Below are positions 24,543 to 32,991 of a stretch of DNA of 64,000 nt, one piece after another (the first letter of the stretch is position 1; the number at the start of each line of letters is the position of its first letter). A program made the translations under genes and the position numbers. The DNA lies in contig NZ_LQIN01000023.1 of assembly GCF_001500065.1 (NCBI RefSeq), forward strand, positions 62,001 through 126,000, read 5' to 3'. The DNA is from Mycobacterium sp. IS-3022. GTDB lineage: Bacteria > Actinomycetota > Actinomycetes > Mycobacteriales > Mycobacteriaceae. Under the pieces are notes generated by a model. It was given only the letters and a program-made list of their open reading frames with translations, was not told the origin of the DNA and did not search any database.

Positions 24543-27009
24543 CCGAACGGGGCGAACCGCTGCGTACCCGGCGTCGCAGCATCGCCAGCAGGTGTGTCAG
24601 CAGGATCCCCACGGCGAGTGATGCGGCCATTCCGATCGCGGGGTGGCCCTCGAAGAGTGCGTACACCTGATAGTGCACCAGGTAGGTGTAGAGCGACGCT
24701 TCGGCGAGGACGCCGGCCGCGACGGTCAACACGGCTGGACAGCGAATCGTCGGCAGCCAAATCATCAGCGCGAGACCGCCGAACACCAGCAGCGCGCGCG
24801 TCGTGCTGTCGAAATAGCCCTGCAGCGCGACCGCCGACACCACCGTCAGCAGCGCACGCGCAGCGGTCGTGGTGGCTTTCGAAGCCGCCCACCCGATCGC
24901 GAAGAACCAGAACGCGAGCACGGTGAACCATGCCTCACGGCCCATGTCGAGCCCGAGCACGTCGTAGCGCAACGCCAAGCCGAGGGCCAGGAACACCACC
25001 GCGACGGCGAAAGGCCGTTGTCGCTCAACGCGATCCATCGCCGGAATCCAGAACAGCAGCGCCAGCGCGACCAGCGTCCACACCAGCACCTCGACGAACC
25101 ACAGCCGGCCCGCGGTCATGCTGTCGTGCGGACCCAGGATCTTGTTGGCCAACAGCAGGTTGGTCCAGGCGTAGTCGTCGGTCATCACCAGCGCGAGAAC
25201 GACCCACAGCATCGACGGCACCGCGATCCAGCCGATGGTGTTGCGCAGATGGCGAACCCGGTCCGTGCGAGGCAACGATGTCAGGCAGAATCGGCCGAAG
25301 TTGTATCCCGCGATACCGAGCAGCAGGTGAGCGCCGCCCCACAGCTCGAACAGTCCGGCGTGCGAGCCGACGATCAGCACGATCGCGGCGGCGCGCAACG
25401 CAACGCTGGTTTCCAGCGTCGCGGTCCACAACCGACGCCGACCCCTTTGCGGCTTCGCGACAGACTCGAGTTCCCGTATCGGCCGCTGTTGCCACTGCGC
25501 GGGCAGCTGACCGAGCGCGCGCTCCAACCGCACCGACATCGCGACGTAGGTCAGCGAGTTGCCACCCAGGTCGACAAAGCTGGCACCCGGGTCGACGTCG
25601 GCCGAGTCCAATTGCAGGACGTCGGCGAACAGTTCGCGTAGGTTCGCCGGGGGCCGTACGTCAAGCTCGTGCGCGGTGTCGCGCACCGCGGAATAGTCCG
25701 GCTTGCCCGACGGCAGCAGCGGCAGTTCGTCGACGGAGACAGCGCGCACCGCCGAGGCCGGCACACCGGCAGCCTCGGCTGCGATGCGCTGGACGTCATG
25801 TCCGGCGACCGCGCCCGTCGCCGCGACGACCAGTCGGTCGTCGCCGTTGGTGCAGAACGCGGTGATTCCGCTGGCGCTCAGCGCGGACTCGACCCGCTGC
25901 AGATCGATGCGCAGGCCGTACATCTTGACGAAGCGGCTGGTGCGCCCGACGATCTCGTACAGCCCATCGGGGGTCTGACGGGCCAGGTCGCCGGTGCGCA
26001 GGGACTCCACGGTCTTGCCGAGCGCGAGGTCGGCCGGGCCGTGGGCGTAGCCCATCATGACGTTGGGCCCGCGGAACACCAGTTCCCCGACCGCTTCGTC
26101 GGACCCATTCTCGAGAGGTTCGACGGTGAACGATCCGCCGGGTATCGGGTTACCGATCGCCGCGGGGTGTGACAGCGCGAGCTCCGGTGGGAGGTAGGCC
26201 ATCCGCGCGGTGGCTTCGGTCGCCCCGTACATGACGAACAGCTGCCAGCCGCCGTCGCGCGCCCGTTCGGCGAATCGACGGATACGCTCGGGCGGCATCC
26301 GCCCGCCGGCCTGCGTGACGTAGCGCAGATCGGGCAGGTCCATTGTCTCGAACGAGATCCGTTCGAGCAGTTCGAATGTGTAGGGCACGCCGGCGAAAGA
26401 GGTTCCGCGGTGTCGGCGGAACAACCGCCAGAACCGCTCGTCGGTGACCGAGTGGTCGGTGAGGATGAGGCCGGCGCCAGAAATCAAATGACTGTTGATG
26501 ACCGACAATCCGTAGCAGTACGACATCGGCAATGTCGTTGCGGCGACGTCTGACTCGCCGATGCCGAGGTAGCCGGAGATGGCGAGCGCATTGGAGATCA
26601 GGTTGGTGCGCGAAAGCCTGACCAGCTTGGGCGAGCCGGTGCTGCCCGACGTCGACATCAGCATGGCCAGGTCGTCGTGCAATCGGTGTGTGCCCTCTGC
26701 GCGGCGGTGGTGGACGACACCGTTGGTGACGACCGAGTCGAAGGCGTATGTCTGCAGTACGGTTTCGTGGTCGCGTCCGGCGGGCGCGGGCAGCACGACA
26801 TGGCGATGAGCCAGCGCGCCGAGATACTGCACGAGTGTGAAAGCGTCGTTGCGGGCCTCGAGCAGTATCAACCGTCGGCGGTCGCCGAAATTCGCCGCAG
26901 CCGCCTGCACCCGGTCGGCCAGTTCGGCATAGGTCAACGTCTGCGAATCGGTGTAGACAGCGACGGTTTCGCCGTACCTTCGCAAGTGGTCGATGAGAGG
27001 TTCGGTCAT
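24520..27009 (-). CDS. Adenylation + carrier + membrane acyltransferase-3 fusion protein
   Basis: 829 residues in three parts. Residues 1-440 are an AMP-forming adenylation domain: P-loop STSGSTGSPK (about 116-127), YGATEA, RTGDLA, and the A10 lysine in LPSGKPDYS (Lys436). Residues about 455-520 are a carrier domain with the phosphopantetheine serine in DLGGNSLTY (Ser485). From about 530 the chain is a multi-span acyltransferase-3 domain; its first helix LRAAAIVLIVGSHAG carries the catalytic-type histidine. This suggests activation of an acid or amino acid, loading on the carrier, and transfer at the membrane to an unknown acceptor. It is the last gene of the Fbp iron-transport operon, with a 4-bp overlap. 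Confidence 0.88.
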   Translation of the reverse strand: MTEPLIDHLRRYGETVAVYTDSQTLTYAELADRVQAAAANFGDRRRLILLEARNDAFTLVQYLGALAHRHVVLPAPAGRDHETVLQTYAFDSVVTNGVVHHRRAEGTHRLHDDLAMLMSTSGSTGSPKLVRLSRTNLISNALAISGYLGIGESDVAATTLPMSYCYGLSVINSHLISGAGLILTDHSVTDERFWRLFRRHRGTSFAGVPYTFELLERISFETMDLPDLRYVTQAGGRMPPERIRRFAERARDGGWQLFVMYGATEATARMAYLPPELALSHPAAIGNPIPGGSFTVEPLENGSDEAVGELVFRGPNVMMGYAHGPADLALGKTVESLRTGDLARQTPDGLYEIVGRTSRFVKMYGLRIDLQRVESALSASGITAFCTNGDDRLVVAATGAVAGHDVQRIAAEAAGVPASAVRAVSVDELPLLPSGKPDYSAVRDTAHELDVRPPANLRELFADVLQLDSADVDPGASFVDLGGNSLTYVAMSVRLERALGQLPAQWQQRPIRELESVAKPQRGRRRLWTATLETSVALRAAAIVLIVGSHAGLFELWGGAHLLLGIAGYNFGRFCLTSLPRTDRVRHLRNTIGWIAVPSMLWVVLALVMTDDYAWTNLLLANKILGPHDSMTAGRLWFVEVLVWTLVALALLFWIPAMDRVERQRPFAVAVVFLALGLALRYDVLGLDMGREAWFTVLAFWFFAIGWAASKATTTAARALLTVVSAVALQGYFDSTTRALLVFGGLALMIWLPTIRCPAVLTVAAGVLAEASLYTYLVHYQVYALFEGHPAIGMAASLAVGILLTHLLAMLRRRVRSGSPRSVMVPARQ

Positions 27010-28055
27010 AGGGCGACTCCGCTACCGATGACCTCGATGTGCACCTTCGCATCGACAGGGGGCGGATCCAGACTGTGCTGACGCACGATGAACGGGTCCG
27101 TGTTCCCGGCGGGCGCGACAGTCAGCAGCACGTCGTGGCCGAGGAACTCGACGGCCAGGACGGTACCGACTCCTTGGAGCCGTTCAGTGTCCGAAACCAC
27201 CGTTGCGACAAGTTGTTCGGGTCGTAACAGCAGGGTCGCCGGACCGGCCGTCCGGGATTCGCTGCCGTGCACGGGAATGCGCCCGAGCGCACAATCGGCG
27301 ACGCCGTCACTGACGGTGCAGGGCAGTGAGATGCAGTCGCCGAGAAAGGCGGCGGTGAAATGGTCGGTGGGCTCGCGGTACACCTGCCGTGGGGGACCCA
27401 CCTGGGTGAACCGCCCGTCACGCATCACCGCGACCTGGTCGGCGATGGACAGCGCCTCCTCCTGGTCGTGGGTGACCAGCAGCGTGGTGACGCCGGCGTC
27501 GCTGAGCAGGCCCGCGACGGCCTTTCGGGTGGACGCGCGTAAACCGGTGTCGAGCGCGGTGAACGGTTCGTCGAGCAACATCACCAGCGGTTTGCGGGCC
27601 AGCGCCCGGGCCAGGGCGACGCGCTGCTGCTGACCCCCCGACAGCTGATCGGGTCGGCGCGCGGCGTAGGAGGGGTCGAGGGAAACCGTTTCGAGCAGTT
27701 CGGCTACCCGGTTGCGAACGTCGGGGCGGCGTAGCGAGCCGGTCAGGCCGTATGCGATGTTCTGGCCGACCGTCAGGTGAGGGAACAGCGCGCCGTCCTG
27801 GGCGACATAGCCGACCGCACGGCGGTGCGGCGCCACTGCGGCCGCGGGGCCGGCCACCTGCCGCCCGGCGATGGTCACCTTGCCGGCGTCGGGGCTTTCG
27901 AAGCCGGCGATCAACCGCAGCAGCGTGGTCTTGCCACAGCCGGAGGCTCCGACGACCGCGGTGACGGTGCCCTCGTGCAGATCCAGGTCGATGTGGTCCA
28001 GCACGGTGTGGCCGTGAAACGACTTGGCCAGTCCGCGGGTTTGAAGGATGCTCAC
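27006..28055 (-). CDS. Ferric-iron type ABC transporter, ATP-binding protein (FbpC-like)
   Basis: 349 residues. Walker A GASGCGKTT, signature LSGGQQQRVALARAL, Walker B LLDEPFTALD and the switch histidine LVTHD are all intact. The extra C-terminal 120 residues form a TOBE-like regulatory domain, as in FbpC/PotA-type ATPases. It drives import by the permease encoded just upstream, whose stop it overlaps by 4 bp. The neighbouring binding protein points to ferric iron as cargo. Confidence 0.93.
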   Translation of the reverse strand: MSILQTRGLAKSFHGHTVLDHIDLDLHEGTVTAVVGASGCGKTTLLRLIAGFESPDAGKVTIAGRQVAGPAAAVAPHRRAVGYVAQDGALFPHLTVGQNIAYGLTGSLRRPDVRNRVAELLETVSLDPSYAARRPDQLSGGQQQRVALARALARKPLVMLLDEPFTALDTGLRASTRKAVAGLLSDAGVTTLLVTHDQEEALSIADQVAVMRDGRFTQVGPPRQVYREPTDHFTAAFLGDCISLPCTVSDGVADCALGRIPVHGSESRTAGPATLLLRPEQLVATVVSDTERLQGVGTVLAVEFLGHDVLLTVAPAGNTDPFIVRQHSLDPPPVDAKVHIEVIGSGVAL

Positions 28056-29632
28056 AGCGCCGCCGCCTTCGTCGACTGGCGGTACAGCAGCAGCGTGATC
28101 GGTATCGCGAGAACCACCAACGCGAGCGCGTACGGCGAGGCCGCGGCGTAGTCCAGTTCACTGGAGAACGACCAGAACAACATCGACAAGGTGCGGGTGC
28201 CGGTCGGCGCAAGCAGCAGCGTCGCAGTCAATTCCGTTGCCACGGCGACGAATACCAGCGACGCGCCGGCCGCCGCCGCGGGCGCCGTCAAGCGCAGTGT
28301 CACCCGAAAGAACGTCGTGGTCGGTGATCTGCCCAGTGACCGGGACGCCTCCTCGAGGCTCATGGGTACCTGAGCGAGACCGGCACGGACGTTGACCAGC
28401 GCGCGGGGCATGAACAGCAGGACATAGGCGAACACGATCAGCGCCACGCTCTGATAGAGCGGACGGGCGAAGTGGATGGTCACGGTCACCAGCGCGAGCG
28501 CGGTGACGATGCCCGGCAGAGAACTGGTGACGTAGTTGGCACCCTCGACGGCGCGCGCGAGAAAACCGCTGGAGCGCACCGCCACCCATGCGATTGGGAA
28601 CGCGAGGATGGTCGTCAGGACCGCGGCAGCGGACGCCAACCCGATGGTCTGCCCGAGTGCGGTCACGATGTCGTCGACGATCCACACCTCGGCACCGCCG
28701 AGCCACAACCAGCGCAGGATGGTCCACACTGGAACGCCGATGGCAAGCACAGTCACCGCCAGCAACACTGCGAGCGCTGGAATTCTACTGTGGCGCAGAT
28801 GGATCGGTGTCGCCGCGCGTGGTGCGCCAGACCCGATCCGGGCGAGACGGGCGCCGCCTCGGGCCGCGGCCTCGGCGGTGAGCAACGCCAGACAGAGCAA
28901 GACGAGGACCCCGGCGAGCATGCTGCCTGCCGCGCCGTCGAAGGTGGCCTGGAACTGCTGGAAAATCGCGACCGTGAACGTGTCGAAGCGCACCATCGCG
29001 AACGCGCCGAACTCCGCGAGCAGGTGCACACCGACCAGTAGCGCACCACCCAGGATCGCCAACCGTAACTGCGGCAGTACGACTCGCAAGAACACCCCGA
29101 CCGAGTTGGACCCCAAGGCCCGCGCCGTCTCCTCGAGGGCCGGGTCGAGCCTGCGCAACGTCGCCGCGGCCGGCAGGTACATGAACGGGAAGTAGGACAA
29201 CGTGGTGACGAGCACTCCGGCCCACAACCCGTGCAGCGACGGTATGACTGAAACCCAGGCGTAGCTGTTGACGAACGCCGGAATGGCAAGCGGTGCAACG
29301 AACAACGGTCGCCACAACGCCCTGCCGGGTACATCTGTGCGCTCTACCAGCCAGGCGACCCCGACGCCGATTACCACGCACAGCGGAACGGTGATGCAGA
29401 CCAGGGCGACCGTGTTGACGAGCAGTTCGCCGACGTGCGGGCGCACGATCAGCTCGTAGGCCCGTGTCCACCCGACCGAAACTGCAGCCCATGCCACGTA
29501 CCCCAGCGGAATGAAGGTCGCCGCGACCAGAACGGCGACGGTGACCGAAACAAGGGGACCGGGGCGGGCCGCCTTGTCGGACCGCGAGACCGGAGCCGCG
29601 GGAGGTGGAACGGGCGGGGCGGCGGCGACCAC
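28052..29632 (-). CDS. Ferric-iron type ABC transporter permease (FbpB-like, fused two-domain)
   Basis: 526 residues with about twelve transmembrane helices, made of two BPD-transport domains in one chain, as in FbpB/SfuB. Each half has the EAA loop that docks the ATPase: EETARALGSNSVGVFLRVVLPQL and EEASRSLGRSPTTTFFRVTLRL. GTG start at 29632, directly after the stop of the binding-protein gene and overlapping the ATPase gene by 4 bp. Confidence 0.92.
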   Translation of the reverse strand: MVAAAPPVPPPAAPVSRSDKAARPGPLVSVTVAVLVAATFIPLGYVAWAAVSVGWTRAYELIVRPHVGELLVNTVALVCITVPLCVVIGVGVAWLVERTDVPGRALWRPLFVAPLAIPAFVNSYAWVSVIPSLHGLWAGVLVTTLSYFPFMYLPAAATLRRLDPALEETARALGSNSVGVFLRVVLPQLRLAILGGALLVGVHLLAEFGAFAMVRFDTFTVAIFQQFQATFDGAAGSMLAGVLVLLCLALLTAEAAARGGARLARIGSGAPRAATPIHLRHSRIPALAVLLAVTVLAIGVPVWTILRWLWLGGAEVWIVDDIVTALGQTIGLASAAAVLTTILAFPIAWVAVRSSGFLARAVEGANYVTSSLPGIVTALALVTVTIHFARPLYQSVALIVFAYVLLFMPRALVNVRAGLAQVPMSLEEASRSLGRSPTTTFFRVTLRLTAPAAAAGASLVFVAVATELTATLLLAPTGTRTLSMLFWSFSSELDYAAASPYALALVVLAIPITLLLYRQSTKAAAL

Positions 29633-30649
29633 CTACAGCAAGCCAGCCTTCGTCATCAGGTCGGTCACCTTCTGCGCATCCAGCTTCGACGGATCGACAT
29701 CGGGTGCCTGCAATGTGTTCAACGGCGGTAGAGCGGGGTTCGCCGGCACGCCGCTGCCCACGGGGTATTCGAACGAGGTGCCCTTTTCGAGCACCTCCTG
29801 GCCCGCTTTGCCGGTGACGAACCGGATGAACTGCTGGGCCTGGTCCATCTTGTCGCTCGAGGCCAGTACCCCGCCGCCGGACAGGCTAACGAACGCGCCG
29901 GGATCTTCGTTCTTGAAGTAGTGCAGCGCGGTGTTGCCGCTCATCTCTTTGGTTTTGGCCTGATCGCGGAACCAGTAGTAGTGGTAGATCACACCGCCGT
30001 CGACCTCGCCGGCGTTGACCGCCTTGAGCGTGGCGATGTTGTCGTTGTACAGCTTGGCGTTGGATTTCATCGACGCCAGCCACTGCGCCGTCGCGGGTTC
30101 GCCCTTCAACTGAAGCAGCGCCGAGACGATCGCCTGGAAGTCCGCCTTGGTGGGCGGTGCGCCCCAACGGTCCTTCCATTCGGGCCGCTGCAGGTCCAGC
30201 AGCGACTTCGGCAGTTGATCGGGTTGCAACCTGTCGGTGTTGTAGACGAACGCGGTGCTGCGCGCGGCCACCCCGGTCCATTTGCCGGTCGGCGGACGAT
30301 ACTGCGGCGGAACCTGATTGAGGGTCTCGGGCTCGAGGTCGGCGAACAATCCGGCACGCTCGACGGCCGCCATCGCCGGGGAGTTCTCGGTCAAGAACAC
30401 GTCGGCCGGCGAGGCTTTCCCTTCGACCACAAGCTGATTGCCGAGTTCGGTGTCACCGCCCTGCCGATAGGTGACCTCGATCCCGGTTTCCTCGGTGAAC
30501 GCGTCGATCCATTCCTTGGTCAACGACTCGTGCTGGGCGTTGTAGACCAGCAGTTCGTCGCTGTCGCCTGAATCCGAGCACGAGGTGGCGGCGGCCGCCA
30601 CGGCGAGGGCCGACAAGACGGCGGCGATCCGCCTCCACTGTGGTCGCAT
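29633..30649 (-). CDS. Ferric-iron binding lipoprotein (FbpA-like)
   Basis: 338 residues. The signal sequence ends in a lipobox (AATSC), so it is a membrane-anchored lipoprotein. YNAQHESLTKEWIDAFTEETGIEV is the start of the FbpA/FutA fold. HYYWFRD contains the paired tyrosines that bind Fe(III) in that family. This is the first gene of the operon. A partial iron-box-like sequence lies 37-55 bp upstream. Other members of the family bind sulfate, thiamine or polyamines, but the tyrosine pair favours iron. Confidence 0.9.
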   Translation of the reverse strand: MRPQWRRIAAVLSALAVAAAATSCSDSGDSDELLVYNAQHESLTKEWIDAFTEETGIEVTYRQGGDTELGNQLVVEGKASPADVFLTENSPAMAAVERAGLFADLEPETLNQVPPQYRPPTGKWTGVAARSTAFVYNTDRLQPDQLPKSLLDLQRPEWKDRWGAPPTKADFQAIVSALLQLKGEPATAQWLASMKSNAKLYNDNIATLKAVNAGEVDGGVIYHYYWFRDQAKTKEMSGNTALHYFKNEDPGAFVSLSGGGVLASSDKMDQAQQFIRFVTGKAGQEVLEKGTSFEYPVGSGVPANPALPPLNTLQAPDVDPSKLDAQKVTDLMTKAGLL

Positions 30650-30685
30650 TCAGGGGATCCTTTCGCGGTTCGCGCAGGTCAGCCC

Positions 30686-30704
30686 GCACTTGAGGGTTAC
30701 CTAA
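30686..30704 (-). promoter_or_regulatory. Partial IdeR iron-box-like site
   Basis: The right half GGGTTACCTAA matches 9 of 11 positions of the IdeR consensus half (GGCTAACCTAA). The left half matches only 3 of 8, giving about 12 of 19 overall. It lies 37-55 bp before the FbpA-like start, where IdeR would repress. Position and operon function support it; the weak left half argues for caution. Confidence 0.35.
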
Positions 30705-30779
30705 TGAACATACCGGTTCTGCCGTTCGGCTTGCTTGCTCTGTCGCTTTCGGCTGGCACTCCGCTGGAGTGGAGCGCTG

Positions 30780-30941
30780 CATCCTGCCCCGCCGGGCGCG
30801 CACGAAGTGGTAGGCGCCGAACGCGGCGATGCCGACGGCCGCGAGCACCAGAAGGACCGTGCCGGACGGGGCCTGCCCCAGCGTCTCGACTGCCGCATCG
30901 AAACCGCTCGCCTTGGCGGGGTCTGGCGCCCACGATCGCTT
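30780..30941 (-). pseudogene. Remnant of a DUF1206 membrane protein
   Basis: On the minus strand the frame KRSWAPDPAKASGFDAAVETLG followed by VLLVLAAVGIAAFGAYHFVRARRGRM looks like the final third of actinobacterial DUF1206 proteins (normally about 260 residues with three repeated two-helix units). Only one unit of about 55 residues is visible. No start codon or ribosome site fits it, and the frame runs on into the FbpA-like gene in the wrong frame. I read it as a decayed gene in the 458-bp gap before yraN. The rest of this gap holds only the iron-box-like site. The family assignment is from pattern memory. Confidence 0.42.
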
Positions 30942-31107
30942 CGGCGATCCGCCGGCCAGGCCGGCGTGTACCCCCGATTTGACGCCGGCGATACAACGTA
31001 GACGTGATCTGTGGATGAATCGCCGGTTGGGGATGACATCGCGATGACAGCTCGCAACGGCGCCCGATCGCCACCGAGGTGTCGGTCGCCTGCTCGACGG
31101 TGATGGC

Positions 31108-31476
31108 ATGACTTCATTGACCCGCGCCGAGATCGGCGCGCTCGGAGAGCAACTCGCGGTCGACCACCTGCGCTCGCTGGGGTTGCGGGTGCTGGGCCGC
31201 AACTGGCGGTGCCGGTACGGCGAGCTGGATGTCATCGCCGTCGACGACAGGGCCCACACCGTGGTGTTCGTCGAGGTGAAGACCCGCACCAGCGATCAGT
31301 TCGGCGGCATCGCACAAGCCGTTCCCCCGCAGAAAGTGCGCCGGCTGCGCCGGCTCGCCGGACTGTGGCTGGCGGCCCAGGACACCCGATGGTCGCAGGT
31401 GCGCATCGACGTCGTCGGGGTGCGGATCGGCCGGCGGCGCACACCGGAGATCACCCATCTCCAGGGGGTGGGGTAG
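31108..31476 (+). CDS. YraN-family (UPF0102) putative endonuclease
   Basis: 122 residues. GELDVIA and VVFVEVKTR give the D...ExK pattern of the restriction-endonuclease-like fold, and the N-terminal GEQLAVDHLRSLG is typical of the family. It corresponds to Rv2898c, which also precedes the comM-like and dprA genes. The function is not settled; a role in processing DNA ends or Holliday junctions is suspected. It abuts the next gene with no gap. Confidence 0.92.
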   Translation: MTSLTRAEIGALGEQLAVDHLRSLGLRVLGRNWRCRYGELDVIAVDDRAHTVVFVEVKTRTSDQFGGIAQAVPPQKVRRLRRLAGLWLAAQDTRWSQVRIDVVGVRIGRRRTPEITHLQGVG

Positions 31477-32991
31477 ATGGCCTTGGGGCGCGCGTACTCG
31501 GTCGCGGTGTCCGCGCTCGACGGTCAGATCGTCGAGATCGAAGCCGACATCGCGTCCGGTTTGCCGGGTGTGCACCTGGTCGGCCTGCCGGACGCGGCCC
31601 TTCAGGAGTCGCGCAACCGGGTCCGCGCCGCGATCACCAACTGCGGCAGCGATGACTGGCCGCAGTCTCGGCTGACGCTGGCGCTCTCGCCGGCGACGCT
31701 GCCCAAGGTCGGGTCGGTCTACGACCTGGCGCTGGCGTTGTCGGTGTTGTCGGCGCAGGTGAAAGAGCGGTGGACACGGCTCGAGAAGACCGTACTGCTC
31801 GGCGAGTTGGCCCTCGACGGACGGGTCCGGCCCGTCAAGGGCATCCTACCGGCGGTGCTGGCCGCCAAGCGGAAGGGCTGGCCCGCGGCCGTCGTCCCCG
31901 CCGAGAACCTCGCCGAGGCCAGCCTGGTAGACGACATCGAAGTGTGGGGAGTGCGCACCCTTGATCAGCTGAAGTCGTGGGTCAAAGGCAGGGGGCAACT
32001 CGAATCCCGCATCGCATCGCCGCCGTCGCAACCCGAACGCACGGCCGACCTCGCCGATGTGGTCGGACAGACCCAGGCGCGATACGCCGTCGAGGTAGCC
32101 GCCGCCGGTGGTCATCACCTCATGTTGACCGGGCCGCCGGGGGTGGGCAAAACAATGCTGGCGCAACGTCTCCCAGGTTTGCTGCCGCCGCTGTCGGAGA
32201 CTGAGGCGCTGGAAGTCACGGCGATCCACTCGGTGGCCGGCATGCTGTTGGAGAGGACCCCGTTGATAACCCGGCCGCCCTTCGTCGCGCCGCATCACAC
32301 GTCGAGCGTCGCGGCGATGGTCGGCGGTGGTACGGGGATGGCACGGCCCGGCGCGGTCAGCCGCGCGCACCGCGGGGTGCTGTTCCTCGATGAATGCGCC
32401 GAAATCGGCTGCAATGTGCTCGAGGCGCTTCGGACCCCGTTGGAAGACGGCGAGATTCGCCTCGCCCGCCGCGACGGTGTCGCCCGCTACCCGGCGCGGT
32501 TCCAACTGGTGCTGGCCGCGAACCCGTGCCCATGCGCGCGTCCCGATCCTCGGGACTGCGTGTGCACCGGCCACGAGAAGCGGCGCTACCTCGGTAAACT
32601 CTCCGGCCCGCTGCTCGACCGCGTGGACCTGCACGTTCGAATGAACTCACTGCGGGCGGGAGCGATCGTCGCCAAGGACGGCGAATCCACCGAGGTGGTC
32701 CGGGAGCGGGTGGCCACAGCGCGAGAAGCCGCCGCCGAGCGGTGGCGGCCCTACGGCATCGGAACCAACGTCGAAGTCAGCGGTTCGTTGCTGCGCCGCA
32801 AGTTCCGGCTGTGCCCGACCGTGATGAAACCGTTCGAGGTCGCGCTCAACCGCGGCACCCTCAGCGTCCGCGGAATGGACCGCACGCTGCGCGTGGCGTG
32901 GACGCTCGCCGACCTCGCCGGCCGGACGTCGCCGACGGTGGACGACGTCACGACCGCGTTGAGTTTTCGACCGGCCGGAGGTGCGCGATGA
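31477..32991 (+). CDS. YifB/ComM-like Mg-chelatase-type AAA ATPase
   Basis: 504 residues. The N-terminal Lon-protease-like domain (about 1-180) ends before the AAA core with Walker A GPPGVGKT (about 217-224) and Walker B GVLFLDE. The four cysteines in NPCPCARPDPRDCVC are typical of the family. In competent bacteria ComM is a hexameric helicase that extends recombination branches. Rv2897c is the counterpart. Its stop overlaps the dprA start (ATGA), tying it to DNA processing. Confidence 0.93.
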   Translation: MALGRAYSVAVSALDGQIVEIEADIASGLPGVHLVGLPDAALQESRNRVRAAITNCGSDDWPQSRLTLALSPATLPKVGSVYDLALALSVLSAQVKERWTRLEKTVLLGELALDGRVRPVKGILPAVLAAKRKGWPAAVVPAENLAEASLVDDIEVWGVRTLDQLKSWVKGRGQLESRIASPPSQPERTADLADVVGQTQARYAVEVAAAGGHHLMLTGPPGVGKTMLAQRLPGLLPPLSETEALEVTAIHSVAGMLLERTPLITRPPFVAPHHTSSVAAMVGGGTGMARPGAVSRAHRGVLFLDECAEIGCNVLEALRTPLEDGEIRLARRDGVARYPARFQLVLAANPCPCARPDPRDCVCTGHEKRRYLGKLSGPLLDRVDLHVRMNSLRAGAIVAKDGESTEVVRERVATAREAAAERWRPYGIGTNVEVSGSLLRRKFRLCPTVMKPFEVALNRGTLSVRGMDRTLRVAWTLADLAGRTSPTVDDVTTALSFRPAGGAR

